Origin: Streptomyces luteolifulvus
GTDB lineage: Bacteria; Actinomycetota; Actinomycetes; Streptomycetales; Streptomycetaceae
Assembly: GCF_008806595.1 (NCBI RefSeq)
Contig: NZ_VZRB01000003.1
Location: 62,001 to 126,000 of the forward strand
Length of the DNA stretch: 64,000 nt
Direction: 5' to 3'
The notes under the pieces are model-generated. The model was not told the DNA's origin. It saw nothing but the letters and a program-made list of their open reading frames with translations, and searched no databases. Both the position numbers and the translations under genes were made by a program. Below, in pieces: positions 25,548-34,348 of the stretch (the first letter of the stretch is position 1; every line of letters begins with the position of its first letter).

Positions 25548-27407
25548 CTAGCCCACGATCCGCACCGTCTTCGTCACGCTCACCTGGTCCACCTCGGACA
25601 CCCTGACCGTCGCCTTCATGGTCCAGGTGCCGGCGATGGGGAGGGTGAAGGTGTTTGCGGCCCAGTAGCCGCCCTTGTCGGTCAGCTTGGTGTCCAGGGG
25701 GCCGATCTTCTGGGCGCCGAGGGTGAAGGAGAGGCGGAGTTCGGGGACGCTGGCCAGGCCGCCGTCGGGCCCGAAGACCACCGCCTGCACCGAGTTGTCG
25801 CCCACCCGGCCCGGGTCGAGGGTGATCTGCACCTTGCCGTGGGCGCCGGGGGTGCCGATGTCGAAGGGGATGGTCGTGACGGACGCCGCGGGCAGCCCGG
25901 AAACCGGGGCCGCCTCGGCCGCCTGAGCGGCTGCCCGGCCGGGCAACGTGCCGGTGAGCACCGTCGTGACGACCAACACGACGACTCCGACGGCGACTTC
26001 GGTCAGCACGGAACGGCGCAGGCCCCGGCGGTGGGTGTGGTGGGTGTCCGGAGCGGCCGGTCCCGGCTCCGGCTGAGGCTCCGGCGGGAGCGGCGGGCCG
26101 CCCGCCGGCTCCGGCACCCGTTCCCGTGCCGGCACGTCCGATTCCGCTTCGGCGTCCGCGGTCACCAGCGCGCCGGTCCAGCGCCGTGACAGCCCGGCCG
26201 CCGCCAGCAGCAGTACGACCGCGGCCAGTTTGACGGTCAGCAGCCGGCCGTACGAGGTACCGGTGAGCGCGTTCCAGGAGCCGAGGCCCCGCCAGGACTG
26301 GTAGACGCCGGTGACGACCAGGACCGTCACGGAGACGAAGGCCAGGCGGGAGAAGCGGGCGACCGTGCCGGCCTCGGTGGCCGAGGACCGGTGAAGCGTC
26401 ATCAGCAGGGCCGTGAGGCCGCCCAGCCACACGGCCATCGCCAGCACGTGCAGCACCGACGAGGTCATGGCCAGCGGGACCTGGATGCCGGCGGAGGCGT
26501 GTTCCCCGGCGGCCCAGGTCAGTGCCAGACCGACGGCGAGGGCGGCGCCCGCCGCGAGCAGCAGTCGGGGCGGGCGCTGATCCGTACCGCGCCGGGACAG
26601 CCGTATGAGAAAGACGGCCGTCACCGGCAGCAGCGCCAGGCGGGCCAGCAGGACCGCGCCCGGACGGCTGGTGAGGGTGTGGCTCAGGGCGGAGGTGTCG
26701 AAGGCCGTGGCCGGGCCGGTGCCCGACTCGTACGGGGCGCGCAGCACCAGCAGGGCGAGTGTGGCGGCGAGCAGGGTCCACCAGCCCGCTGCCAGCGGCC
26801 TGCGCAGCGGGGCCGGGTCCGCCGGGCGGCACACGAGAACGAACGTGGCCGTGCCGATGAGGAGGGCCGCGGCGAGGTACGCCAGATAGCGGGCGATGTT
26901 GTACAGGCTCGCTGTCGCCGGGTCCTCGACCGGGCCGGGGTCGATGGGCGCCGCGGTGGCGGAGGGCTTGCCGATCGAGAACGTGAAGGCGCCCGAGACC
27001 GGGTGGCTGTCCGCGGACACCGCCCGCCAGGCCACGACGTACGTGCCCTTGGCGAGCTCGGCCGGCAGGGTCACCCGCGCGGTGTCGGAACGGCCTTCCG
27101 CGTGGTGTGCCTCACCCGTGCGCAGCCGCCGGTTCTCGGGGTCCAGGACGCGGAAGGAGTCGTCGAGCAGGCCGACGGACTCGGTGAAGGTCAGGGTGAG
27201 ATGGCGGGGTGCCGACTTGAGGACGGTTCCGTCGTCGGGGTCGGTGCCGCTGAGGGCGGCGTGGGCAGAGGCGGGCGCCGCGCCGCCGAGGACGAGCAGG
27301 ACCAGCACGGCTCCCAGCAGCACCAGCCCTTGAAGGCCGCGTCGGCCGTGTCCCCCCGGGCTTCCTCGTCGCGCATCGTCCCACCCCTCGGTCCGCCGTC
27401 GGTCCAC
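25548..27407 (-). CDS. CopC-CopD fusion, copper resistance/uptake membrane protein
   Basis: 619 aa. Signal peptide/anchor (LVLLGAVLVLLVLGGAAPASA) followed by a CopC domain beginning HAALSGTDPDDGTVL (the N-terminal His is a Cu ligand) and containing VVAWRAVSADSHPVSGAFTFSIG. Then eight or so membrane helices of the CopD type (YNIARYLAYLAAALLIGTATFV, SVLHVLAMAVWLGGLTALL), a Pro/Glu-rich loop, another helix and a C-terminal domain (YtkA-like: IPFDIGTPGAHGKVQITLD). Start GTG 27407 chosen for its GGAG; an upstream start is possible. Confidence 0.85.
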   Translation of the reverse strand: MDRRRTEGWDDARRGSPGGHGRRGLQGLVLLGAVLVLLVLGGAAPASAHAALSGTDPDDGTVLKSAPRHLTLTFTESVGLLDDSFRVLDPENRRLRTGEAHHAEGRSDTARVTLPAELAKGTYVVAWRAVSADSHPVSGAFTFSIGKPSATAAPIDPGPVEDPATASLYNIARYLAYLAAALLIGTATFVLVCRPADPAPLRRPLAAGWWTLLAATLALLVLRAPYESGTGPATAFDTSALSHTLTSRPGAVLLARLALLPVTAVFLIRLSRRGTDQRPPRLLLAAGAALAVGLALTWAAGEHASAGIQVPLAMTSSVLHVLAMAVWLGGLTALLMTLHRSSATEAGTVARFSRLAFVSVTVLVVTGVYQSWRGLGSWNALTGTSYGRLLTVKLAAVVLLLAAAGLSRRWTGALVTADAEAESDVPARERVPEPAGGPPLPPEPQPEPGPAAPDTHHTHRRGLRRSVLTEVAVGVVVLVVTTVLTGTLPGRAAAQAAEAAPVSGLPAASVTTIPFDIGTPGAHGKVQITLDPGRVGDNSVQAVVFGPDGGLASVPELRLSFTLGAQKIGPLDTKLTDKGGYWAANTFTLPIAGTWTMKATVRVSEVDQVSVTKTVRIVG

Positions 27408-27573
27408 GTCACTTCTCCGTCTTCGGACTTGCCGCTCCGGGACATGTACGGACGCGGGCGCCCCCGCGCTCACCGCGACGACGCGCTCGGCCCCGTACGC
27501 GACAACGCACTGTCGGCCCGCGCCCCGTCCGCGACGGCTCCCCGCCCGGCCTCTCCGCCCGCCCTCTCCGCGC

Positions 27574-28350
27574 TCACCACCCCGGCCTCGCCGACACCCC
27601 TCCGTCGACCACCAGGTCGTGCCCGGTGATCCAGTCGGCCAGCGGGGACGCGAGGAACACGCAGGCGTCGCCCACGTCCTCGGGGCGGCCGAGCCGTCCC
27701 GTCGGCGCCGCCTTCCGCCACCGCTGTACGCCCTCCGGCCAGGCCTCCGTCAGCCCCTCGCGGTCGATCAGGCCGGGCGAGACGGAGTTGACGCGGATGC
27801 CGTACGGGCCGTACTCAAGGGCCGCCGCGCGGGCGTGCATCACGACGGCGGCCTTGGCGGCGGAGTAGTGGGCGTGCAGCGGGGCCGGGCGGCTCGCCTC
27901 GATGGAGGCGATGTGGGTGATGGTGCCTCCGCCCGCGGCCCGCATGATCTCGGCGGCTGCCTGGGTACAGGCGAAGACACTCGCGAGGTTGGTGTCGACG
28001 ACCGCCCGCCAGTCCGCCGCCGTCATCCCGGCGAGCTCCTGCGTCGGCTGCACGCCCGCGTTGTTGACCAGCGCCGTCAGCCGGCCCCCGGCCCAGTCGG
28101 CCGCCTCCGCGACCAGCCGCCGGCAGGCGTCCTCGTCGGACAGATCGGCGGCGGTCAGGACGACGGTCCGGGCGCCCGCGTCGTGGAGGCGGGCGGCGGT
28201 CTCCCGCGCTGCCGCGACGCCCGTACGGCAGTGCAGCGCGACCGCCGCGCCCTCCTCGGCGAACCGCAGCGCGATCCCGCGTCCGATGCCGCCGCTCGCG
28301 CCCGTGACCAGGGCGACCTGTCCTTCGAGAAGTCGTGCCGGCTGCCTCAT
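27574..28350 (-). CDS. Short-chain dehydrogenase/reductase
   Basis: 258 aa, classical SDR: NAD(P)-binding VALVTGASGGIGRGIAL, LVNNAGVQP, catalytic Ser in HIASIEAS and Y-x-x-x-K in HYSAAKAAV, and the C-terminal VVDGGVSA. Substrate unknown. It is the last gene of the iron-box operon; its ATG overlaps the cupin stop by four bases. Confidence 0.88.
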   Translation of the reverse strand: MRQPARLLEGQVALVTGASGGIGRGIALRFAEEGAAVALHCRTGVAAARETAARLHDAGARTVVLTAADLSDEDACRRLVAEAADWAGGRLTALVNNAGVQPTQELAGMTAADWRAVVDTNLASVFACTQAAAEIMRAAGGGTITHIASIEASRPAPLHAHYSAAKAAVVMHARAAALEYGPYGIRVNSVSPGLIDREGLTEAWPEGVQRWRKAAPTGRLGRPEDVGDACVFLASPLADWITGHDLVVDGGVSARPGW

Positions 28351-28826
28351 GGGCGGCACAGTGGCACGATCCGGGCCGCCTCGGACGGATACCGCGCCGT
28401 CAGTTGGGCCGCGTCGCCGTGCTCGTAGCCCTCGTATGTGAAACCGGGTGCCATGGTGCAGCCGAAGAGCGTCCATGTGCCGCCCGCCGCGACCCGTGCG
28501 CCCATCCAGGTGCCGGCGGGGATCGTGAGCTGGACGTGCTGGCCGCCCAGGACGTCCGGGCCGAGCACGGGCGTGCTCGACGTGCCGTCCGGGGCGAGCA
28601 GCAGCAGGTCCAGCGGGTCGCCGAGGTAGAAGTGCCAGATCTCGTCCGAGGGCAGGCGGTGCAGGGCGGAGAAGTCGTCCGGCTCGGCGGTGAGCAGGGC
28701 GACCATGGCCGAGCCCTCCGGGCGTCCGTCCGGCCGCTCGGGGCCTGCCCAGGTGCGCCGGAAGCGCCCGCCCTCGCGCGGGATCGGCTCCAGACCGTAG
28801 TGCGCCACGAGATCTTCTGGGGTCAC
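28347..28826 (-). CDS. Cupin domain protein (DUF985)
   Basis: 159 aa. DUF985 cupin pattern: LVAHYGLEPIPREGGRFRRTW, ALLTAEPDDFSALHRLPSDEIWHFYLGDPL, QLTIPAGTWMGARV and FGCTMAPGFTYEGYEHGD. His/Glu residues of the cupin metal site are partly present (SDEIWHFY). Biochemical role not known. Coupled at both ends: its start overlaps the acyltransferase stop and its stop overlaps the SDR start. Confidence 0.88.
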   Translation of the reverse strand: MTPEDLVAHYGLEPIPREGGRFRRTWAGPERPDGRPEGSAMVALLTAEPDDFSALHRLPSDEIWHFYLGDPLDLLLLAPDGTSSTPVLGPDVLGGQHVQLTIPAGTWMGARVAAGGTWTLFGCTMAPGFTYEGYEHGDAAQLTARYPSEAARIVPLCRP

Positions 28827-29440
28827 CCGGGGAAGGCTACCTCCCGGCGCAGGAAGGCCAGTTGCGCGTGCTTCTCGGGCAGGTGGACGTCCGGGATGTC
28901 TATTTCCGGCAGGACCACCCGCTCGCCCGCCTCGAAGCCCTGCCTCAGGAAGCGGGCGACCGCCTTCTCGTTGCGCACATCGGGGTCGACCACGACCCGC
29001 TGCCGGTCCAGGCCCAGCAGCACGTACCCGGCGACGGCTGTCAGCAGCGCTGCCGACCAGCCGGTCCGCGGGCCCTCCGCTCCGGCGGGCGCCAGCAGCA
29101 GATGGACGCCGATGTCGCCGGGCCGGACCTCGTATACCTCGCTGACCCGGTCGGCCTCCGGCTCGTAGGTCTGCAGGAGCGCGACCGGGTCGTCGTCCTT
29201 CGTCACCAGGAACGCGTGGTGGGTGTCCAGCGTGTCCAGGTGCGCGTAGATCTCCGTGACCTGCTCGACCGACAGGCCGTTCATGCCCCAGAACGAAGCC
29301 CGCTCCTCACTCGCCCACGCGTGGACGACCCCGGCGTCGGCGTGCGGGTCGAGGCGCAGGAGGCGGACGGTGCCGAAGCCGTCGACGTGTTGCTCGTGGA
29401 CGGGCTCCCGGGCGGGTGCGGGCGGGCGGCGGTCAGACAT
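28823..29440 (-). CDS. Siderophore-type N-acyltransferase (AlcB/IucB-like GNAT)
   Basis: 205 aa. Pattern of the acyltransferases that acylate hydroxylamine groups during siderophore assembly (IucB, AlcB, MbtK): VVHAWASEERASFWGMNGLSVEQV, VALLQTYEPEADRVSEVYEV, then PGDIGVHLLLAPAG, and VVVDPDVRNEKAVARFLRQGFEAG. It ends KHAQLAFLRREVAF. The N-terminal GTVRLLRLDPHADAG fits the family. Located in an operon with an iron box, consistent with a role in siderophore metabolism. Start ATG 29440 overlaps the Ntn-hydrolase stop. Confidence 0.82.
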   Translation of the reverse strand: MSDRRPPAPAREPVHEQHVDGFGTVRLLRLDPHADAGVVHAWASEERASFWGMNGLSVEQVTEIYAHLDTLDTHHAFLVTKDDDPVALLQTYEPEADRVSEVYEVRPGDIGVHLLLAPAGAEGPRTGWSAALLTAVAGYVLLGLDRQRVVVDPDVRNEKAVARFLRQGFEAGERVVLPEIDIPDVHLPEKHAQLAFLRREVAFPG

Positions 29441-31613
29441 CGGTCTCCTTCGTCAGCCGGTTCCAGTCGGTGACCACCGGGACCAGATCCCCCCTCAGCC
29501 ACAGGGGCTGCTGGTCACGGTGGTGGGGCGAGCGGGGGACGCCCGAGGCGCCGAACGGGACCACCCACAGGCTGTCCTCGCGGCGGGCCAGGTCCCAGAC
29601 GTAGCGGGCGGCGGGGCCGCGCGCGCTCAGGTCGGTGAGGCCGGGCACGGCGCTGGTGCACAGCACGCAGTCGTGGTCGCCGGACAGGCCTGGTTCGGCG
29701 TGTTCACCGGACGGGCCCGGTTCGTCGCGGCCGCCGGACAGGCCCGCTTCGGCGCGGTCACCGGACCGGCCCGCTTCGGCATGGTCGCCGGACCGGCCCG
29801 CTTCCGCGCGGTCGTCCGCGAGAGCCCGCCAGGGGGCCAGACGGTGGGTGTCGCCCCAGGTGCCGGCGGGGGGCTCGGCGGCCACCTCCTCCACGGCCGC
29901 GCGGACGGCGGCGGCGCGGTCGACGCCGTACAGCTCCTCGGCCCGCAGCAGGTGTTCCAGGGCGAGGCCGATGCGCGGGGTGAGGGCGAGCCAGGGGAGG
30001 AAGACCTCGGGGTAGGGGGGCGGTGCGGTCAGCGCGGCGAACGCCGGGTGCGCGGCGAGCCGCCGTACGACCGCGCCGCGCACGGCCGCGTACAGCGCCG
30101 CGTCCGTGCTGGTCGCGTCCATACGTCGGTCCCAGCGCAGGAGGGTCTCCCGGAGGCGGGCGGCCTCGGGGGACAGGCCGTCAAGGGCGGCCAGGTGCTC
30201 CAGCAGGGGGGCGGCGGAGGCGAGTTGGGTGTCCGTGTGGATCGCGGGCATGTCGCCGGGCGACCAGTGGTCCTTCTCGCTCAGCAGGGCGGTGATGCGG
30301 TCGGCGCGGTGCGGCGCGGCGAACTCGACGCCGAGGGGAGCCGCGGGGCCGCGCTGGTTGGCCATCACCGCGATGCCGTCGGTCAGGCCGGCGCGCGGCA
30401 TGGTGTGCCAGCCGTCCCATGCGTGGCCCGGCTCCCAGGCGGGCACCGGCCGGATCCCGTTGGCCCCGGCGCGCAGCGGCACCCGGCCCGCGACCCGGTG
30501 CAGCAGGCCGCCCTCGGTGTCGGCGGCCTGGACGACGTTGACGGGCTCGGCCCACGCGTCGAAGGCACGGTCCACGTCGGCGACCCGGCGGGCCCGCAGC
30601 AGCGGCAGGAGGGTGCCGAAGCCGAGGTCGGCGGTGACGCGGGGCGGGTAGCGGAGGCTGAGCGCGACCGGGGTGCCGTCGTCGAGGCCCTCGGGGCCGC
30701 CGGCGATCACCGGGCCGCGGTCGGTCTCGATCACCTCGACCTCGACGGGTTCCTCCCCCGCCACCTCCACGGTCTCCGTGTGCCGGGCGGCGCGCCGCCA
30801 GGTGCCGTCGGGTCCCAGGGCCTCGACGCCCGCGCCCGTGCGCCTGAGCCGCTCCCGGTAGAGGTCCTGGTAGTCGGCCATCGCGTTGGTGATGGCCCAG
30901 GCGACCGTGCCGGTGTGGCCGAAGTGGGCGATGCCGGGGACGCCGGGGACGGCGAGGCCGACGGCGTCGAACTCCGGGCAGGACAGCCGGATCTGCTGGT
31001 AGACGCCCGGGTCCTCGATGAAGCGGTGCGGGTCGCCCGCGATGACGGCCTGGCCGGTGGTGGTCCGGGCGCCGCTCACCAGCCAGCCGTTGCTGCCGGA
31101 GGTGCCGGGTCCGTCGGCGGCGAACAGTGCGACGGCCTCCTCGCCGAGGTGCCGTACCGCCTGCTCGCGCCAGAGTTTGGCGGGGAAACCGGCGAAGAGG
31201 ATGTGGGTGGAGAGCCAGATGCCGAGGGGGGTCCAGGGCTCCCAGCGGCCGGGGGCGAGGCCGACGCGCGCGAACTCGGGGGCGTCGCAGCGGGCCAGTC
31301 CGTCCTGGACGCCGTCGACGTACGCCCGCACCCAGTCCGCGGTCTCGGGATCTCGCTGCTCCAGTGCGGCGAAACAGCGTCTGGCCGTGTCCTCCAGGCG
31401 GGCGCGTCGGGCGAAGCGGTCCCAGGCGAGGGCCTCGGTGCCGAGGAACGCGGCGGTGGTGCCCTGGACGCGGTGGCGCTCGACCTCCAGCTGCCAGGCC
31501 CGGTCGCGGGCGGTCACACGGCCCTGCGCGCGGGCGAGGCCGACCGGGCTGTCCGCGCGCAGATGCGGGATTCCCCAGGCATCGCGGTAGATCTCGGTGG
31601 TCTCGGTGGTCAC
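29433..31613 (-). CDS. Penicillin-acylase family Ntn-hydrolase under an iron box
   Basis: 726 aa. The alpha chain begins EIYRDAWGIPHLRAD and the autocatalytic junction and nucleophile serine are seen in GTSGSNGWLVSGARTTTG, followed by DPHRFIEDPGVYQQIRL and GVPGIAHFGHTGTVAWAITN. No signal peptide, so it is probably cytoplasmic, unlike secreted penicillin acylases. A loop near residues 590-640 holds five 9-aa repeats (AEAGRSGDH type). Start GTG 31613 chosen because GGGGGCGAAGG precedes it; ATG 31628 abuts the iron box. First gene of the operon with an AlcB-type acyltransferase, so amide processing of a siderophore (compare PvdQ) is plausible. Confidence 0.85.
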   Translation of the reverse strand: MTTETTEIYRDAWGIPHLRADSPVGLARAQGRVTARDRAWQLEVERHRVQGTTAAFLGTEALAWDRFARRARLEDTARRCFAALEQRDPETADWVRAYVDGVQDGLARCDAPEFARVGLAPGRWEPWTPLGIWLSTHILFAGFPAKLWREQAVRHLGEEAVALFAADGPGTSGSNGWLVSGARTTTGQAVIAGDPHRFIEDPGVYQQIRLSCPEFDAVGLAVPGVPGIAHFGHTGTVAWAITNAMADYQDLYRERLRRTGAGVEALGPDGTWRRAARHTETVEVAGEEPVEVEVIETDRGPVIAGGPEGLDDGTPVALSLRYPPRVTADLGFGTLLPLLRARRVADVDRAFDAWAEPVNVVQAADTEGGLLHRVAGRVPLRAGANGIRPVPAWEPGHAWDGWHTMPRAGLTDGIAVMANQRGPAAPLGVEFAAPHRADRITALLSEKDHWSPGDMPAIHTDTQLASAAPLLEHLAALDGLSPEAARLRETLLRWDRRMDATSTDAALYAAVRGAVVRRLAAHPAFAALTAPPPYPEVFLPWLALTPRIGLALEHLLRAEELYGVDRAAAVRAAVEEVAAEPPAGTWGDTHRLAPWRALADDRAEAGRSGDHAEAGRSGDRAEAGLSGGRDEPGPSGEHAEPGLSGDHDCVLCTSAVPGLTDLSARGPAARYVWDLARREDSLWVVPFGASGVPRSPHHRDQQPLWLRGDLVPVVTDWNRLTKETDV
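29683..29815 (-). repeat. 27-bp tandem repeat in the Ntn-hydrolase gene
   Basis: About five 27-bp in-frame units encode AEAGRSGDH, AEAGRSGDR, AEAGLSGGR, DEPGPSGEH and AEPGLSGDH. Probably a flexible surface loop; copy number may vary between strains. Confidence 0.75.
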
Positions 31614-31631
31614 CCTTCGCCCCCTCATTTT

Positions 31632-31650
31632 TTAGGTTAGGCTCACCTAA
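31632..31650. promoter_or_regulatory. Iron box (DmdR1/IdeR-type operator)
   Basis: TTAGGTTAGGCTCACCTAA, a 19-nt near-palindrome that matches the actinobacterial IdeR/DmdR consensus exactly in its arms. It sits between the leftward Ntn-hydrolase operon and the rightward siderophore-interacting protein gene, so both should be repressed by iron-loaded DmdR1. Confidence 0.9.
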
Positions 31651-31688
31651 CTATTCCTGGGAGATCGTACGCGAAGGGTGCAGAGGCG

Positions 31689-32411
31689 ATGGGGCAGGGG
31701 CATGGCTGGGAGGGCGCGGTCCTCAGACTGCTGCGTGCGAAGGACTTCACGTTCACCGTGACGGACGCCGAGAACGTCACCGGGACCTATCGGCGCCTCC
31801 ACCTCACCGACGGCGGCATGCTCGCGGCGACCGGCGTCCACCCGACGATGTGGGTCCGGCTCTGGTTCGACAACGCGGGCAAGCCGCACCAGCGGGCGTA
31901 CACCCTGGTCGACCCGGATCCGGCGGCCGGCACCTTCAGCCTGGAGTTCGCCCTCCACGAGGGGTGCGCCAGCGACTGGGCGCGGACGGCGAAGCCCGGC
32001 GACACCGTCGAGGCGACCGTCCACGGCACGGGCTTCGACCGTCCCGGCCCCGAGCCCTCCCATGTCTTCGCGGTCGCCGACCCCGCTTCACTGCCGGCGC
32101 TCAACTCCCTGCTCGCGGCGCTGGATCCGGCCCCGGCGACCATCTGGTTCGAGGGCGACGCCGAGGGCCTGCCCCTCCACACCGACCCGTCCCGCCACGA
32201 GATACGCAGGGTGCCCCGCCTGGACTCCGGCGCCGGCCTGGTCACCCAGGTGAAGACGGACCTGCCCGACCTGCTGAAGGGCACTCCCCACCCCTATGTG
32301 TGGATCGCCTGCGACACGGCGACGACCCGGACCCTGTCGACGTACGTCCGCAAGGAACTGGGCCTGCCGAAGCCCAGGATGCACGCGCTGGGGTACTGGC
32401 GGGCGACCTGA
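31689..32411 (+). CDS. Siderophore-interacting protein (ferric-siderophore reductase)
   Basis: 240 aa. FAD-binding SIP domain with the R-x-Y-T motif in HQRAYTLVDPDPAAG, FALHEGCASDWARTAKPGDTVEATVHGTGF, and a C-terminal NAD(P)H-binding part (PATIWFEGDAEGLPLH, PHPYVWIACDTATTRTLSTYVRKELGLP). Such enzymes release iron by reducing ferric siderophores in the cytoplasm. It diverges from the Ntn-hydrolase operon across an iron box. Confidence 0.9.
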   Translation: MGQGHGWEGAVLRLLRAKDFTFTVTDAENVTGTYRRLHLTDGGMLAATGVHPTMWVRLWFDNAGKPHQRAYTLVDPDPAAGTFSLEFALHEGCASDWARTAKPGDTVEATVHGTGFDRPGPEPSHVFAVADPASLPALNSLLAALDPAPATIWFEGDAEGLPLHTDPSRHEIRRVPRLDSGAGLVTQVKTDLPDLLKGTPHPYVWIACDTATTRTLSTYVRKELGLPKPRMHALGYWRAT

Positions 32412-32468
32412 CGTCCCCGTAGCGGCCACCGGCGCGCGGCCCCGCCCCCCACGCGGGATCATCGAGGC

Positions 32469-33062
32469 ATGGACGTCACTCTTCACCTCGCCCAGGACCC
32501 CCAGGCCGACGAGCTGCTCGGGCGGTCTCCGCTTGCCGCGCTGGTCGGGATGCTGCTGGACCAGCAGGTTCCGATGGAGTGGGCGTTCAAGGGGCCGTCG
32601 ACCATCGCCCGGCGGATGGGCACGGACGACCTGGACGCTCACGAGATCGCCGCCCAGGACCCGGAGGCGTTCACCGCGCTGCTGGTCCACAAGCCCGCCG
32701 TGCACCGCTATCCGGGGTCCATGGCCAAGCGGATCCAGCAGCTGTGCCAGTACCTCGTCGAGCACTACGACGGGAACGCCGAGCTCATCTGGAAGGGCGT
32801 CGACGACGGGCAGGAGCTGCTGCGGCGCCTCCAGGACCTCCCCGGGTTCGGCAAGCAGAAGGCGCAGATCTTCCTCGCCCTCCTCGGCAAGCAGCTGGGC
32901 GTGCGTCCCCAGGGCTGGCGGGAGGCCGCCGGCGCCTACGGCGAGTCGGAGTGCTTCCGCTCCGTGGCCGACATCACCGGGCCCGACTCCCTGACCAAGG
33001 TGCGGGCGCACAAACAGGAGATGAAGGCGGCGGCGAAAGCGGCGAAAGCGGGCGGCAAGTAG
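32469..33062 (+). CDS. HhH-GPD family DNA glycosylase-like protein (TIGR03252 type)
   Basis: 197 aa. Typical actinobacterial HhH-GPD repair protein: DELLGRSPLAALVGMLLDQQVPMEWAFKGP at the N-terminus and the helix-hairpin-helix LPGFGKQKAQIFLALLGKQLG. The catalytic acid position lies in the segment after the hairpin. The lesion it removes is not known. Basic C-terminal tail (HKQEMKAAAKAAKAGGK). Confidence 0.88.
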   Translation: MDVTLHLAQDPQADELLGRSPLAALVGMLLDQQVPMEWAFKGPSTIARRMGTDDLDAHEIAAQDPEAFTALLVHKPAVHRYPGSMAKRIQQLCQYLVEHYDGNAELIWKGVDDGQELLRRLQDLPGFGKQKAQIFLALLGKQLGVRPQGWREAAGAYGESECFRSVADITGPDSLTKVRAHKQEMKAAAKAAKAGGK

Positions 33063-33078
33063 TTCCTCGGCGGTCCGC

Positions 33079-33370
33079 GAGCGGGCCTCATTCGTGTGGC
33101 CCGCTCCTGGCGGCGGGGCCGCGTGAACAACGGGGTCCCGCGACTCCCCACCTGTCCGGTATGCCGAGCGAGCGGATCCGGCACGGCCGCGTCGCATGCG
33201 GCGCAGGCGGCGGCCGCCGACACGTGGGTGTTCGCACGCCCGCGAGCTCGCTCTCATTCGTGCGGCCCGCTCCTGCTGGCGGTGCGCGGTCCGAGGATGG
33301 GCGCCGCGGCCCCGGGACACCCTCACCCCTCCCATACGCCGAGCGAGCGGATCTGGGGGCGGCGCGATGC
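33079..33370. repeat. Imperfect tandem duplication of about 170 bp in an intergenic region
   Basis: TCATTCGTGTGGCCCGCTCC at 33088 recurs with one change at 33254, and TATGCCGAGCGAGCGGATC at 33160 recurs at 33335 as TACGCCGAGCGAGCGGATC. The stretch 33063-33402 has no gene; it is this duplication plus the promoter of the next small gene. Confidence 0.6.
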
Positions 33371-33402
33371 GCGGCGTACGCGGAGCGGGGAGGTGAACCT
33401 CC

Positions 33403-33720
33403 ATGAGCACCGCACGAAGCCTCCCGCGCAGCCGCCTCTGGCTGCGGGCGCTCGTGCTGCTGCTCGCTGTGCTGGTGCCGGCCGCGCACGCCGAGGGGCG
33501 CCCGGCGGCCGTGTCGGCCGGTGAGATTGCCGAGTACGACGTTCTCGACACCGTCCTGCGGCCGGCGTCCCGCGCCTCCCACCGTGCCGTCGCCCGCCCG
33601 CGTCCCGTGCCCGTCGTACCCCGCCCGGCGCCCGCCGCCCCGCAAGGACGGCCGCTGCCCGCGCCGGCACCGCCGCCCCACGCCCCGGACACCCTGCGCT
33701 CCGTGGTCCTGCGCTGCTGA
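33403..33720 (+). CDS. Small secreted hypothetical protein
   Basis: 105 aa with an N-terminal signal peptide (LWLRALVLLLAVLVPAAHA, predicted cut after AHA) and a Pro/Ala/Arg-rich mature part ending VVLRC. GGGGAGGTG precedes the start. No family recognised. Confidence 0.6.
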   Translation: MSTARSLPRSRLWLRALVLLLAVLVPAAHAEGRPAAVSAGEIAEYDVLDTVLRPASRASHRAVARPRPVPVVPRPAPAAPQGRPLPAPAPPPHAPDTLRSVVLRC

Positions 33721-33772
33721 CGGACCCCGCCTCCCCCGGTCTGTCAGCACATCCGACGCAAGGAAACGGAAC

Positions 33773-33919
33773 GTGAGGAACACAGCCATGACCGCAGACC
33801 CGTACGCGGTGCTGCGCGCCCTGCTGCGCGCGGAGGCCGCCCGCAACACGCCCAAACCCGAACCCAAGAAAGAGCCCGGGAGGCGGCAGCAGCCCCCGAA
33901 GGAGCAGGCACGCGGATAG
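33773..33919 (+). CDS. Small basic hypothetical protein
   Basis: 48 aa from GTG 33773 (AAGGAAACGG upstream) or 43 aa from ATG 33788: MTADPYAVLRALLRAEAARN then a Lys/Pro/Gln-rich tail. A short amphipathic helix followed by a disordered end. Lies 50 bp after the secreted protein gene and may be cotranscribed. Confidence 0.55.
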   Translation: MRNTAMTADPYAVLRALLRAEAARNTPKPEPKKEPGRRQQPPKEQARG

Positions 33920-34051
33920 CCCCATGCGGCGGGGACGGCCCGGCCGGGCAACCGTCTCCGCCGCGTTTGCCCGGGTTTACGATGCCTTTTCCGGCGCCGC
34001 ACTCCGCCTGCGAGGCTGCGCCCGGAACGTCTGGGCCGGTAGGCTTTCCGT

Positions 34052-34348
34052 GTGATCTTCAAGCGCATCGGAAACGGCCGGCCGTACCCCGACCACGGCC
34101 GGGAAAGCACCCGGCAGTGGGCGGACGTCGCGCCGCGCCCGGTCCGCCTCGATCAGCTCGTGACGACCAAGGGCCAGCTCGATCTGGAAACCCTGCTCGC
34201 CGAGGACTCGACCTTCTACGGCGACCTCTTCGCGCACGTCGTGAAGTGGCAGGGCGACCTGTACCTGGAGGACGGCCTCCACCGCGCGGTGCGGGCGGCG
34301 CTGCAGCAGCGCCAGGTGCTCCACGCGCGCGTTCTTGAGCTGGATTAG
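34052..34348 (+). CDS. Conserved actinobacterial hypothetical protein
   Basis: 98 aa from GTG 34052. The C-terminal LAEDSTFYGDLFAHVVKWQGDLYLEDGLHRAVRAALQQR is strongly conserved in character, with a loosely ParB/nuclease-regulator-like pattern, and ends VLHARVLELD. Precedes the LytR_C gene on the same strand with 98 bp between. Function unknown. Confidence 0.8.
   Translation: MIFKRIGNGRPYPDHGRESTRQWADVAPRPVRLDQLVTTKGQLDLETLLAEDSTFYGDLFAHVVKWQGDLYLEDGLHRAVRAALQQRQVLHARVLELD

Noticed and set aside
29256..31640. Long open frame (794 codons) on the + strand opposite the Ntn-hydrolase
   Set aside because: The opposite strand has clear Ntn-hydrolase motifs; this frame is Gly/Val/Arg-rich without motifs.
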